Assembly: GCA_018971025.1 (NCBI GenBank)
Contig: JAGWVE010000008.1
Span: forward strand, 1 to 55,022
DNA: 55,022 nucleotides
Source: Bacteroidota bacterium
Lineage (GTDB): Bacteria > Bacteroidota > Bacteroidia > Chitinophagales > Chitinophagaceae
Direction of reading: 5' to 3'
Both the position numbers and the translations under genes were made by a program. The notes under the pieces were generated by a model. It searched no databases and was not told the origin of the DNA. It saw only the letters and a list, made by a program, of their open reading frames with translations. Below are positions 8,538 through 17,113 of the stretch, piece after piece; the stretch's first letter is position 1; each line of letters starts with the position of its first letter.

Positions 8538-9251
8538 ATGGAAACAATCAAAGGCAAACGCGTATTATTATTTGGAGCTACTGGCGGTATTGGCGCTAAA
8601 GTGGCAGAATTATTAATGGGCGGTGGCGCTACTGTTTTTATGCTGGCTCGCAATGCTCAAAAACTACAAGAATTGGCGGCAAAATTGTCGGTTCCAGCTG
8701 GTCAGTATTTTACCGTAGACATTACAGATGCAGCGGCTGTAGATACTGTGGTTGCCCAGGTGGTAGCGGGTGGCGGGGTAGATATCCTGATCAATGCAGT
8801 AGGAGTGGGCATTATAAAGCCTATCGAAACGCTAACCCATCAAGACTTTGCTGATTCACTGCAAATTAATTTAGTAGGTAGTTTTAACGCTGTAAAAGCG
8901 GTGTTGCCATCCATGAAAGAAGCTAAAAAGGGCCTGATTATTAATATTCCGGGGGTTCTTGGCAAAGTGCCCATGGCAGGAGCAGCAGCCTATAGCGCAA
9001 GCAAATACGGTATTGTTGGTATGATGCAAAGCATTAGAGAGGAGATTAAGCGCACCGAAATCAGAATTACCAATTTGTTTTTAGGCGGGGTGGACAGTCC
9101 ATTTTGGGACACCATCGATTTAAGGGTTCAAAAAGATAAAATGATTGTGGTAGATGAAGCGGCTAAAGCCATTTGGTTTTTATGCCAGCAGCCAAGATCG
9201 GGGGTGGTGAGCGAGATGGTGCTCCAGCCTTTTAACCATCAGGCAATTTAA
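8538..9251 (+). CDS. Short-chain dehydrogenase/reductase (SDR) with atypical active site
   Basis: The 237-residue SDR protein starts at ATG 8538 (METIKGKRVLLFG); the upstream in-frame codons lack similarity. It has the dinucleotide motif GATGGIG (residues 13-19), NAVG in place of NNAG, and the YSASK motif with Tyr152 and Lys156. The residue 13 positions before the catalytic Tyr, normally Ser, is Gly139 within NIPGVLG, so a classical catalytic residue seems to be missing. The reaction cannot be predicted; it may be a weak reductase, an epimerase-like protein or a regulatory homologue. It shares an intergenic region with the divergent dipeptide epimerase. Confidence 0.8.
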   Translation: METIKGKRVLLFGATGGIGAKVAELLMGGGATVFMLARNAQKLQELAAKLSVPAGQYFTVDITDAAAVDTVVAQVVAGGGVDILINAVGVGIIKPIETLTHQDFADSLQINLVGSFNAVKAVLPSMKEAKKGLIINIPGVLGKVPMAGAAAYSASKYGIVGMMQSIREEIKRTEIRITNLFLGGVDSPFWDTIDLRVQKDKMIVVDEAAKAIWFLCQQPRSGVVSEMVLQPFNHQAI

Positions 9252-9343
9252 CACTGGTATACCCTTTTTTGCTAAACCTGATATAAATTCTTTTTTTTAT
9301 TGATACCTGTTCCGATATTCGCGGTCACGAACAACTGTTAGCG

Positions 9344-10531
9344 ATGAACATTTCCTTTGATAATACCCAAAATGCATTTGCATACAAATCAAACAAGGCA
9401 CTAAAAAGTGCTAAGTATTTATTTGGATTTATGGGCTATCCAAAGCTTGTTCAACTAGGTACAAGAATGGTGCCTGCAATGTTAAAATTAGGACTTCCAA
9501 TTAAAGGCATTATCAGAAATACAATTTTCAAACAATTTGTTGGGGGCGAAACCTTAGAAGAAACGATTCCAGTTTCTGAGATGCTTGCCAATTACGGAGT
9601 GGATGTTATTTTAGATTATGGTGTAGAAGGAAAAGAAGGCGAAGAAAATTTTGACCATGCAACGCAGGTATTTATTGATGTGATCAATCATGCAGCATTA
9701 CAAAAAAATATTCCGTTTATTAGTATCAAAGTAACAGGGCTTGCGAGCCATGAACTGTTGCAAACATTACATGAAGCACCTCGTTTACGCAGCGGTATTC
9801 ATGACAATGAAATAGAGCAAGCGGCCTGGGACCGAGTGAGAGAGCGCATGTACGCCATTTGCGAAGCTGCTGCCGAAAAAAATATTGGCGTATTAATTGA
9901 TGCAGAAGAAAGTTGGATTCAAGATCCTATTGATCGGTTAACCATGGAAATGATGGCTGTTTTTAACAAACAAAAAGCAGTTGTTTTTAATACCATTCAG
10001 CTCTATCGTCATGACCGCTTACATTTTTTACGCATCTCACATCAAATTGCGGAAGAGCAAGGTTTTATTTTAGCGTTAAAATTAGTTAGAGGTGCTTACA
10101 TGGAAAAAGAGCGTGCACTAGCGCTAGAAAAAAACAGACAATCTCCTATACAAATTTCAAAAGAAGCCACCGACGCAGACTATGATGAGGCGGTTCGTTT
10201 TTGCATGGATCATATTCATTCTACAGCCGTAATTATTGCTTCGCATAACGAACAAAGTAATTTGCTTGGCGCTAAGCTATTAGATGAAATGATGTTGCCA
10301 CATAACCATCCGCACGTGCATTTTTCGCAGTTATATGGCATGAGCGATACCATTACTTTTAACTTAGCCAAAGAAGGATTTAATGTAAGTAAGTATCTTC
10401 CATTTGGCCCCATTCAGGACGTCATTCCTTACCTAATGCGCAGGGCACAAGAAAATACCAGCGTTAGTGGTCAAACGGGTCGCGAATTACTACAGTTAAA
10501 ACGCGAGTTAGCAAGGCGTAAATCCTTGTAA
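9344..10531 (+). CDS. putA: Proline dehydrogenase (PRODH)
   Basis: The 395-residue protein matches the monofunctional proline dehydrogenases of Bacteroidota. The beta/alpha barrel motifs LKLVRGAYMEKE (residues 245-256) and ASHNEQS near residue 301 line the FAD and substrate pocket, and a C-terminal RRAQENTS segment carries the conserved arginines that bind the proline carboxylate. It oxidises proline to pyrroline-5-carboxylate, passing electrons to the quinone pool at the inner membrane. No P5C dehydrogenase domain or gene is adjacent, unlike the fused PutA of enterobacteria. The gene stands alone, with no exact promoter box seen in the 92 bp upstream. Confidence 0.92.
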   Translation: MNISFDNTQNAFAYKSNKALKSAKYLFGFMGYPKLVQLGTRMVPAMLKLGLPIKGIIRNTIFKQFVGGETLEETIPVSEMLANYGVDVILDYGVEGKEGEENFDHATQVFIDVINHAALQKNIPFISIKVTGLASHELLQTLHEAPRLRSGIHDNEIEQAAWDRVRERMYAICEAAAEKNIGVLIDAEESWIQDPIDRLTMEMMAVFNKQKAVVFNTIQLYRHDRLHFLRISHQIAEEQGFILALKLVRGAYMEKERALALEKNRQSPIQISKEATDADYDEAVRFCMDHIHSTAVIIASHNEQSNLLGAKLLDEMMLPHNHPHVHFSQLYGMSDTITFNLAKEGFNVSKYLPFGPIQDVIPYLMRRAQENTSVSGQTGRELLQLKRELARRKSL

Positions 10532-10615
10532 ACACTACGGCATAGCTACTTTTAGGTATAATTCACAGATTCTCCCCAAATTCTATTTTGGTTTCTTACA
10601 TCGCAGATCCTGGCG

Positions 10616-10623
10616 TAATTTGC
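10616..10623 (+). promoter_or_regulatory. Putative -7 element of thyA
   Basis: TAATTTGC lies 4-5 nt before the ATG at 10628, one T short of the full consensus TAnnTTTG. If real, transcription begins at or near the start codon and the mRNA would be leaderless or nearly so. Confidence 0.4.
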
Positions 10624-10627
10624 AGCC

Positions 10628-11422
10628 ATGCAGCAATACCTACAATTACTCCAACATATTTTAGATAACGGCACAGAAAAAACGGATAGAACAGGCACTG
10701 GAACCAAGAGCTGTTTTGGCTATCAAATGCGCTTTGATTTGCAAAAAGGTTTCCCAATGGTTACCACAAAAAAACTGCACGTTAAAAGTATTTTTTACGA
10801 GTTGCTTTGGTTTTTGAAAGGCGAAACCAATATCAAATATTTAAAAGAAAATGGTGTTTCTATTTGGGACGAATGGGCCAACGAAGAAGGCGAGTTGGGT
10901 CCTGTTTATGGAAAGCAGTGGCGTAGTTGGGAAGGTGCAAATGGCGTTGTTGTAGATCAAATTACAGCGCTAATCGAGCAAATTAAAAAAACGCCAGATA
11001 GTAGGCGTCTTATTGTGAGCGCATGGAATGTGGCAGAACTTCCAAAAATGGCCCTCATGCCATGTCATACATTATTCCAATTTTATGTGGCGGATGGTAA
11101 ATTAAGTTGTCAATTGTATCAGCGCAGTGCCGATGTTTTTTTAGGCGTACCTTTTAATATTGCTTCTTACGCTTTATTAACGATGATGATTGCACAAGTA
11201 TGTGATTTAGCGCCCGGCGATTTTGTGCATAGTTTTGGAGATGTACACTTGTATAATAATCATATCGAGCAGGCAAAATTGCAATTAAGTAGAACCCCCT
11301 TTGAGCTACCTACTTTAAAAATCAATCCAGCTGTAAAAGATATTTTTAGTTTTGATTTCTCAGATTTTACCATAGAAAATTATCAGTGCCATCCGGGTAT
11401 TAAAGCACCGGTAGCGATATAA
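10628..11422 (+). CDS. thyA: Thymidylate synthase ThyA
   Basis: At 264 residues the protein has the length of E. coli ThyA, and its catalytic cysteine falls at the same position (C146 in [12 protein letters not shown]). Also present are the phosphate-binding Arg pair in [28 protein letters not shown], and HLYNNHIEQ. The enzyme converts dUMP to dTMP using methylene-tetrahydrofolate, producing dihydrofolate. The dihydrofolate reductase gene follows after 38 nt, so the two form the usual thyA-folA pair that makes dTMP and regenerates the cofactor. Confidence 0.97.
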   Translation: MQQYLQLLQHILDNGTEKTDRTGTGTKSCFGYQMRFDLQKGFPMVTTKKLHVKSIFYELLWFLKGETNIKYLKENGVSIWDEWANEEGELGPVYGKQWRSWEGANGVVVDQITALIEQIKKTPDSRRLIVSAWNVAELPKMALMPCHTLFQFYVADGKLSCQLYQRSADVFLGVPFNIASYALLTMMIAQVCDLAPGDFVHSFGDVHLYNNHIEQAKLQLSRTPFELPTLKINPAVKDIFSFDFSDFTIENYQCHPGIKAPVAI

Positions 11423-11460
11423 TGTAACGGTATATTATTATTTACTTTTTAACAACTATT

Positions 11461-11955
11461 ATGATTGTTTCATTAATTGTGGCTGCCGGAAATAACAACG
11501 CCATTGGAAAAGACAATCAATTGTTGTGGCACTTACCAAAAGATCTTCAGTTTTTTAAGCAAACAACTTGGGCTATGCCTGTGGTGATGGGCCGAAAAAC
11601 CTTTGAATCCCTTGGTGGCAAGCCGCTTAATGGGAGGATTAATATTATTATTACTAGACAAACAAATTGGTCTCACGAAGGCGTTGTAGTCGTGCACTCA
11701 TTAGCTGACGCTATATTTTACGCCAAAGAATCGGATTATAAAGAAGTGTTTATAGCAGGGGGTGGAGAAATTTATGCGCAGGCGTTACCAAAAGCAAACA
11801 AAATATTTTTAACAAGAGTAGACGCTACTATAGACGGCGATACTTTTTTTCCTGAAATAGATTCTTCTGATTGGGCTTTAGCGAATGAAGTTACCCATGC
11901 ACCACATGAAAAGCATGCTTTTGGATTTTCTTTTCAAACATGGCTTCGCAAATAA
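11461..11955 (+). CDS. folA: Dihydrofolate reductase
   Basis: This 164-residue protein has the DHFR signature: AAGNNNAIGKDNQLLWHLPKD near the N-terminus with the catalytic Asp of the PKDLQFF segment, GRKTFESLG for NADPH binding, and AGGGEIYAQALP near residue 100. It reduces dihydrofolate to tetrahydrofolate with NADPH in the cytosol. It lies directly downstream of thyA on the same strand and is followed after 18 nt by a methyltransferase gene, suggesting one transcript. Confidence 0.96.
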   Translation: MIVSLIVAAGNNNAIGKDNQLLWHLPKDLQFFKQTTWAMPVVMGRKTFESLGGKPLNGRINIIITRQTNWSHEGVVVVHSLADAIFYAKESDYKEVFIAGGGEIYAQALPKANKIFLTRVDATIDGDTFFPEIDSSDWALANEVTHAPHEKHAFGFSFQTWLRK

Positions 11956-11973
11956 AACGGCACGATTATATTT

Positions 11974-12771
11974 ATGTATGGACCTCTTACGTTAGCATTT
12001 AAATATTTACGCTATTACTTGACAGCGGCTAACGGAAAAGGGCATGGCGTGCATTCTCCATTTGTTTTTGAATTTATCACACGCGTTTTAAATGACAAGA
12101 GGAGGTTTTATGCATTTGATGGCATCGAAAAAATAAGAACACAATTATTATCCAATCATAGCACTATTGAAATACAAGATTTTGGTGCCGGTTCGCGTGT
12201 TGCAAAAACCAATACTAGAAAAGTTAGTGACGTAGCTAAAGGTTCTTTAAAACCTGCCAAATACAGCCAGCTTTTGTTTAGGATGATTGACTATTACGGA
12301 CCAGCGCAAATTATGGAGCTTGGCACTTCGCTTGGTATTACTACAGCCTATTTAGCATCCGCCAATACAAATGCGAAGGTGACAACATTTGAAGGTTCGG
12401 CAACGATTGCGCAAATAGCTAGGCAAAATCATGGGTCATTGGGGCTTGCGAATATATCTTTGCTGGAAGGGAATTTTGATGATCAACTGCCCAAATGGCT
12501 TGCGCACAATAAAAAAGTAGACTTTGCATTTATAGACGGCAATCATGCATACAAGCCTACGATAGCTTATTTTGAGGCACTGCTTGATGTAGTTGAAGAT
12601 CATTCTATCCTTGTTTTTGATGATATCCACTGGAGTAGAGAAATGGAGGCGGCTTGGGCTCAAATAAGTGCCCATCCGAGGGTAACATTAAGTATCGATC
12701 TGTTTTTTATAGGCATTGTTTTTTTTAGGAAAGAATTTGCTCAAAAACAGCAGGTTTCTATCCGATTTTAG
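11974..12771 (+). CDS. Class I SAM-dependent methyltransferase (O-methyltransferase-like)
   Basis: The 265-residue protein has a Rossmann-type SAM-binding motif I, IMELGTSLGITTAYLA, an acidic motif II (TTFEGS), LLEGNF, and the DFAFIDGNHAYKPT and DDIHWS segments typical of O-methyltransferase-like folds. The substrate is not identifiable. An N-terminal extension of about 100 residues (KYLRYYLTAANGKGHGVHSP) is characteristic of a Bacteroidota subfamily. It is the third gene of a tight thyA-folA-methyltransferase run. Low confidence on biological role, high on fold. Confidence 0.8.
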   Translation: MYGPLTLAFKYLRYYLTAANGKGHGVHSPFVFEFITRVLNDKRRFYAFDGIEKIRTQLLSNHSTIEIQDFGAGSRVAKTNTRKVSDVAKGSLKPAKYSQLLFRMIDYYGPAQIMELGTSLGITTAYLASANTNAKVTTFEGSATIAQIARQNHGSLGLANISLLEGNFDDQLPKWLAHNKKVDFAFIDGNHAYKPTIAYFEALLDVVEDHSILVFDDIHWSREMEAAWAQISAHPRVTLSIDLFFIGIVFFRKEFAQKQQVSIRF

Positions 12772-12816
12772 TGAGATTTTAATAAGATTTAATAAAAGGG
12801 CTATCTAATAAATAAG

Positions 12817-12824
12817 TAAATTTG
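12817..12824 (+). promoter_or_regulatory. Putative -7 promoter element of the transhydrogenase operon
   Basis: TAAATTTG, an exact TAnnTTTG match followed by C, ends only three bases before the ATG at 12828. The predicted transcription start would fall on or next to the start codon. The TTG within the box is also an in-frame potential start, which is why a longer reading frame appears from 12822. Confidence 0.55.
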
Positions 12825-12827
12825 CAC

Positions 12828-13952
12828 ATGATTCTCGGAATACTAAAAGAAACCAACAACGATAAGCGTGTATCGTTATTACCAGAGCAGGCCGCTGTTT
12901 TGGTGGCAAAGCAAGTAAATGTAGTAGTAGAAACAGGTGCAGGTAATGCAGCATATGCCGCAGACGCCACCTACACTGAAAAAAACGTGTCAGTTAAAGA
13001 CCGTGCTACAGTATTATCAACTTCTGATCTTGTACTTTCTATCAATCCATTATCGGCTTCAGAGATGGCGCAGTTAAAACCAGGTGCGGTTGTACTTGGT
13101 ACCTTTCAGCCCCTTTTTAATGTAGACTTAGTAAAGCAAGCGATTGATAAAAAAGCAAGCTTATTTAGTATGGATATGATTCCACGTACCACACGCGCAC
13201 AAAGTATGGACGTGTTAAGTAGCCAGGCAAACATTGCAGGGTATAGAGCCGTATTATTAGCTGCTACTATGTTCCCTAAATATTTTCCCATGTTTATGAC
13301 GGCAGCAGGAAGTATTCCGCCCGCTAAAATGGTGATCATAGGAGCAGGTGTTGCAGGGCTTCAAGCAATTGCAACCGCTAAAAGATTGGGTGCTGTTGTA
13401 GAAGTGTCAGACACTAGACCGCAAGTGAAAGAAGAAGTAATGAGCCTTGGTGCAAAATTCATTGAAGTAGAAGGTGCTGCGGATGCATCAAAAGCAGGTG
13501 GTTATGCGGTAGAGCAATCAGAAGAGTTTAAGCAAAGACAACAGCAAAGACTTGCTGAGTCTATCGCTAAAGCAGATATCATTATTACCACCGCACAAAT
13601 TCCAGGTAAAAAAGCGCCGGTATTAATTACGGATGCGATGTTAAAATCTATGAAGCCAGGTAGTGTAGTAATTGATTTAGCTGCGGCTACCGGTGGTAAC
13701 ACGGCTGTTACAAAAAACAATGAAACCATTGTTTACGAAGGTGTAACTATTTTAGGTAATAGTAATTTGGCTTCAGATATGCCATCTGACGCAAGTAAAT
13801 TATATGGCAAAAATATTTTAAACTTTTTACAACTCATCATTACTAAAGAAGGATCACTCGAATTAAATTTTGAAGATGATTTAGTAAAAGGTTGTTGCAT
13901 AGCGCACGAAGGTGCAGTAGCTAATGAAAGAGTAGCGGCACTTATTAATTAA
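12828..13952 (+). CDS. pntAA: NAD(P) transhydrogenase subunit alpha part 1 (NAD-binding, dI)
   Basis: The 374-residue protein begins MILGILKETNNDKRVSLLPE, the alanine dehydrogenase/PNT N-terminal domain, and continues with the NAD-binding fold (KMVIIGAGVAGLQAIATAKRLGA). The loop carrying Gln in ARVSDTR-type motifs is visible as VEVSDTRPQVKEEV. The segment AQIPGKKAPVLIT forms the NAD site. It is the peripheral, NAD(H)-binding domain of the proton-translocating transhydrogenase that couples hydride transfer from NADH to NADP with proton entry. pntAB and pntB follow directly, giving the three-gene arrangement. Start ATG 12828 was chosen over TTG 12822 because the latter lies in the -7 box. Confidence 0.94.
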   Translation: MILGILKETNNDKRVSLLPEQAAVLVAKQVNVVVETGAGNAAYAADATYTEKNVSVKDRATVLSTSDLVLSINPLSASEMAQLKPGAVVLGTFQPLFNVDLVKQAIDKKASLFSMDMIPRTTRAQSMDVLSSQANIAGYRAVLLAATMFPKYFPMFMTAAGSIPPAKMVIIGAGVAGLQAIATAKRLGAVVEVSDTRPQVKEEVMSLGAKFIEVEGAADASKAGGYAVEQSEEFKQRQQQRLAESIAKADIIITTAQIPGKKAPVLITDAMLKSMKPGSVVIDLAAATGGNTAVTKNNETIVYEGVTILGNSNLASDMPSDASKLYGKNILNFLQLIITKEGSLELNFEDDLVKGCCIAHEGAVANERVAALIN

Positions 13953-13971
13953 TTTTTTTTGAATAAATAAT

Positions 13972-14280
13972 ATGGAAGCAATTTTAAACTGGGTACACGT
14001 TCATATCGACATCATATACATTGTGGTGCTTTCGATTTTTTTAGGTATTGAAGTTATTGGAAGAGTACCTAGTGTGCTGCATACGCCACTCATGAGTGGC
14101 GCCAATGCGATTCATGGCGTTGTTATTATTGGAGCCATTATTGTAATGGGTAAAGTAGAGCCAGGACATTATCTAACACTGATCATTGGCTTTTTAGCAG
14201 TGGTGCTTGGTACTTTAAATGTGGTAGGTGGTTTTGTTGTTACCGACCGTATGTTAGAAATGTTTAAGAAAAAGAAGTAA
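13972..14280 (+). CDS. pntAB: NAD(P) transhydrogenase subunit alpha part 2 (membrane dII segment)
   Basis: This 102-residue protein is hydrophobic, with about three to four membrane helices (for example IIYIVVLSIFLGIEVIG, IHGVVIIGAIIVMGK, LIIGFLAVVLGTLNVVGG). The sequence VIGRVPSVLHTPLMSGANAI is the signature of the transhydrogenase alpha C-terminal domain. It forms part of the proton channel in the inner membrane. In enterobacteria this segment is fused to the NAD-binding domain; here it is a separate gene 19 nt after pntAA and 39 nt before pntB. Confidence 0.93.
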   Translation: MEAILNWVHVHIDIIYIVVLSIFLGIEVIGRVPSVLHTPLMSGANAIHGVVIIGAIIVMGKVEPGHYLTLIIGFLAVVLGTLNVVGGFVVTDRMLEMFKKKK

Positions 14281-14319
14281 TTAAGGTAGCTGCTATTGTA
14301 GCATCAAATAAATAATTTT

Positions 14320-15747
14320 ATGGAATTAAGTATACTCACAATTTGTTATTTAATAGGCTCACTCACTTTTATCATTGGGCTTAAAATGTTGTCACATCCA
14401 GAGTCTGCAAGAAAAGGGAATATGGTGGCTGCAGTAGGTATGTTCATTGCCATTTTTGGCACTATCTTTTTGTACCAAGAAAACGGCGTTGGATTAGGTA
14501 ACTATGGATGGATTTTTGGTGCCTTGATTTTAGGAACTATTATTGGTGTACTAGCTGCAAAGCGTGTTAAAATGACTGCCATGCCTGAGCTGGTAAGTTT
14601 ATTTAATGGTATGGGTGGTGCTTGTGCTGCTTTAATATCTGTTATTGAGTTTGGTCATATTGCAGCATTATACAGTGGTGAACATGCAACGCAAGCGGCT
14701 CCAACCCAGGGTACTTTGCTAACCATATTTTTAGGCCTCATTATTGGTTCTGTTTCTTTTGCAGGTAGTATTATTGCCTGGGGTAAACTAAATGGTAAAA
14801 TCAAAGATTTTTCTTTTAAAGGACAACAAGTATTCAACCTTGTTTTATTTTTTGCAACATTAGCTGTTGCTGGATATTTAGTAGTAGCTATAGATAGTGC
14901 CAACTATTTATTGTTCTATGGCATTTTAGTTGCTGCACTTATTTATGGTGTACTTTTTGTACTTCCTATTGGTGGTGCCGATATGCCAGTTGTCATTTCT
15001 TTATTAAACTCATTTACGGGTGTTGCTGCTGCTTGTGGTGGATTCTTATACAACAATAGCGTTATGTTAACGGGTGGTATTTTAGTAGGTGCTGCTGGTA
15101 CTTTATTAACGGTGCTGATGTGTAAGGCCATGAACAGAAGTCTTACCAATGTACTTATTGGATCATTTGGCGGAAGTGCTGCTGGTGGTGGTTCTACTGC
15201 TGCTGGTCCGCAAGGCGCATTCAAAGAAATTTCCATTTCTGATGCGGCTGTGTGTATGAGCTATGCAAACAAAGTAATTATTGTTCCTGGTTATGGATTA
15301 GCTGTAGCACAGGCGCAACACGTATGTCACGAATTAGAAAAATTATTAGAAGATAAAGGCGTTGATGTGAAATATGCTATACATCCGGTAGCGGGTCGTA
15401 TGCCAGGTCATATGAACGTATTGTTAGCTGAAGCAGATGTTAGCTATGACAAGCTTATTGAAATGGAAGAAGCCAACGACGAATTTAAATCTACAGATGT
15501 GGTGCTTATTTTAGGCGCTAACGACGTGGTAAATCCGGCTGCTAAAACTGATCCTGCTTCTCCAATTTATGGTATGCCAATTTTAGAAGTAGAACAAGCT
15601 AAAACGGTTATCGTAAACAAAAGAAGTATGAAGCCTGGGTATGCTGGTATTGAAAATGATTTATTCTTCCAGCCTAAAACTTCCATGTTGTTTGGTGATG
15701 CAAAAGCTGCGCTTCAAAAATTAGTAGCAGAAATTAAATCATTGTAA
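14320..15747 (+). CDS. pntB: NAD(P) transhydrogenase subunit beta (membrane dII and NADP-binding dIII)
   Basis: The 475-residue subunit has about nine membrane helices in its first 280 residues, including MPELVSLFNGMGGACAALIS and PVVISLLNSFTGVAAACGG, the conserved proton-channel helices. The last 180 residues form the NADP-binding domain with VIIVPGYGLAVAQAQH, HPVAGRMPGHMNVLLAEA, LGANDVVNPAA and VIVNKRSMKPGYAGIEN. Together with PntAA and PntAB it makes NADPH at the expense of the proton gradient. The downstream methyltransferase gene begins one base after this stop codon. Confidence 0.95.
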   Translation: MELSILTICYLIGSLTFIIGLKMLSHPESARKGNMVAAVGMFIAIFGTIFLYQENGVGLGNYGWIFGALILGTIIGVLAAKRVKMTAMPELVSLFNGMGGACAALISVIEFGHIAALYSGEHATQAAPTQGTLLTIFLGLIIGSVSFAGSIIAWGKLNGKIKDFSFKGQQVFNLVLFFATLAVAGYLVVAIDSANYLLFYGILVAALIYGVLFVLPIGGADMPVVISLLNSFTGVAAACGGFLYNNSVMLTGGILVGAAGTLLTVLMCKAMNRSLTNVLIGSFGGSAAGGGSTAAGPQGAFKEISISDAAVCMSYANKVIIVPGYGLAVAQAQHVCHELEKLLEDKGVDVKYAIHPVAGRMPGHMNVLLAEADVSYDKLIEMEEANDEFKSTDVVLILGANDVVNPAAKTDPASPIYGMPILEVEQAKTVIVNKRSMKPGYAGIENDLFFQPKTSMLFGDAKAALQKLVAEIKSL

Positions 15748-15748
15748 T

Positions 15749-17113
15749 TTGTCATTACCTACACCATTTTTACAATCTTTAGAAGGGGTAGTAGGTTATC
15801 ACAAAGCTGCTTTTGAAGCAGTGCATGCGAGCGGCGAAACCGTTACGGCTATTCGTGTAAATCCTAGTAAAAAGCCGGATCAAATTTTATTTGAACATAC
15901 AAGCCCGGTGCCTTGGTGTCCGCACGGATATTATTTAGAGGCGCGTCCTTCATTTACATTAGATCCTAATTTTCATGCAGGTGCTTATTATGTGCAAGAC
16001 GCGAGTAGTATGTTTTTGTGGCAAGCACTTGCAAATGTAGTAGGTGCATCTAATGGGCAAAAAGTGCTTGACTTATGTGCTGCACCTGGCGGAAAGTCTA
16101 CACTACTTAGTACGTATTTTAACAATGGCCTTGTTGTTTCTAACGAAGTAATTAAGCAGCGCGCATCGGTGCTGGTAGAAAATATGACTAAGTGGGGTGC
16201 TAGTAATACGGTTGTTACAAACAATGACCCTGTACATTTTCAATCTTTACCTGGTTTTTTTGATGTAATGGTGGTTGATGCGCCATGTAGTGGTAGTGGA
16301 CTTTTTAGAAAAGATCCTTCTGCGATAGATGGCTGGAGTGTAGATTTGGTTGCACTTTGCGCGCAAAGGCAACAGCGTATTTTAGCAGACGCTTTACCAG
16401 CATTAGCGGATGGCGGTGTGTTAATATATGCCACATGTTCTTATGATCCGCAGGAAGATGAAATGATTGCTGATTGGCTTGTAAACGAAATGGGGCTAAC
16501 GCCGCAAGCCATAGATATTGACCCTGCATATGGAATAATTGAAACAAAGGCCGGCCAGTCCGGCGCTCCTGGATACCGTTTTTATCCCAATCATGTAAAA
16601 GGAGAAGGTTTTTTTATTGCAGCATTTAAGAAAGAAAAAAGTTTACCCGCCGCGTATAAGCCGTTTAAAACCAAAGATGCGGTTTTAGAAAAACTCACCA
16701 AAAAAATGCAGGAGCAACTTGTACAGCATATTGCGCTTGATAATAATACGGCAACATTTTTACAGTCGGGTATGATAAAAGCAATACCGGCTGTATTTGA
16801 AGCTAGTATTTTACAATTGGCTTCACAGCTATATATTAAAAAAGCGGGAGTGTCTGTTGGCGAAATTAAGGGGCATGATTTTATTCCTGCCCATGAACTT
16901 GCGGTAAGTTATTTGCCACTTGATACATTTAACGCTATTGATTTAGATAAAGAGCAAGCGCTTTCGTATCTTAGAAGAGCCGAGTTTAGTTGCACGGTTC
17001 AAAAGGGTTGGAGTTTGATGCGTTACAATGGACTTGGATTAGGGTGGGCGAAAATATTACCCAACCGAATTAATAATTATTACCCACAAGAGTGGCGTAT
17101 TTTAAAAACATAA
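15749..17113 (+). CDS. RsmB/RsmF-type RNA m5C methyltransferase (NOL1/NOP2/sun family)
   Basis: The 454-residue protein has SAM motif I LDLCAAPGGKSTLL (residues 107-120), motif IV DAPCSGSG with Cys180, and motif VI YATCSYDPQEDE with the second catalytic Cys230. The C-terminal region (from about residue 290) looks like the PUA-like extension of RsmF-type enzymes. It methylates cytosine C5 in rRNA; the target is inferred, not visible. The only plausible start is TTG at 15749, one nucleotide after the pntB stop; no in-frame ATG exists before motif I. That start implies translational coupling to pntB. A second member of the family is at 49421-50599. Confidence 0.85.
   Translation: MSLPTPFLQSLEGVVGYHKAAFEAVHASGETVTAIRVNPSKKPDQILFEHTSPVPWCPHGYYLEARPSFTLDPNFHAGAYYVQDASSMFLWQALANVVGASNGQKVLDLCAAPGGKSTLLSTYFNNGLVVSNEVIKQRASVLVENMTKWGASNTVVTNNDPVHFQSLPGFFDVMVVDAPCSGSGLFRKDPSAIDGWSVDLVALCAQRQQRILADALPALADGGVLIYATCSYDPQEDEMIADWLVNEMGLTPQAIDIDPAYGIIETKAGQSGAPGYRFYPNHVKGEGFFIAAFKKEKSLPAAYKPFKTKDAVLEKLTKKMQEQLVQHIALDNNTATFLQSGMIKAIPAVFEASILQLASQLYIKKAGVSVGEIKGHDFIPAHELAVSYLPLDTFNAIDLDKEQALSYLRRAEFSCTVQKGWSLMRYNGLGLGWAKILPNRINNYYPQEWRILKT

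Noticed and set aside
8447-8653. N-terminal extension of the dipeptide epimerase up to 8653
   Set aside because: The 69 extra residues show no family similarity and overlap the divergent SDR gene start, so ATG 8446 is preferred.
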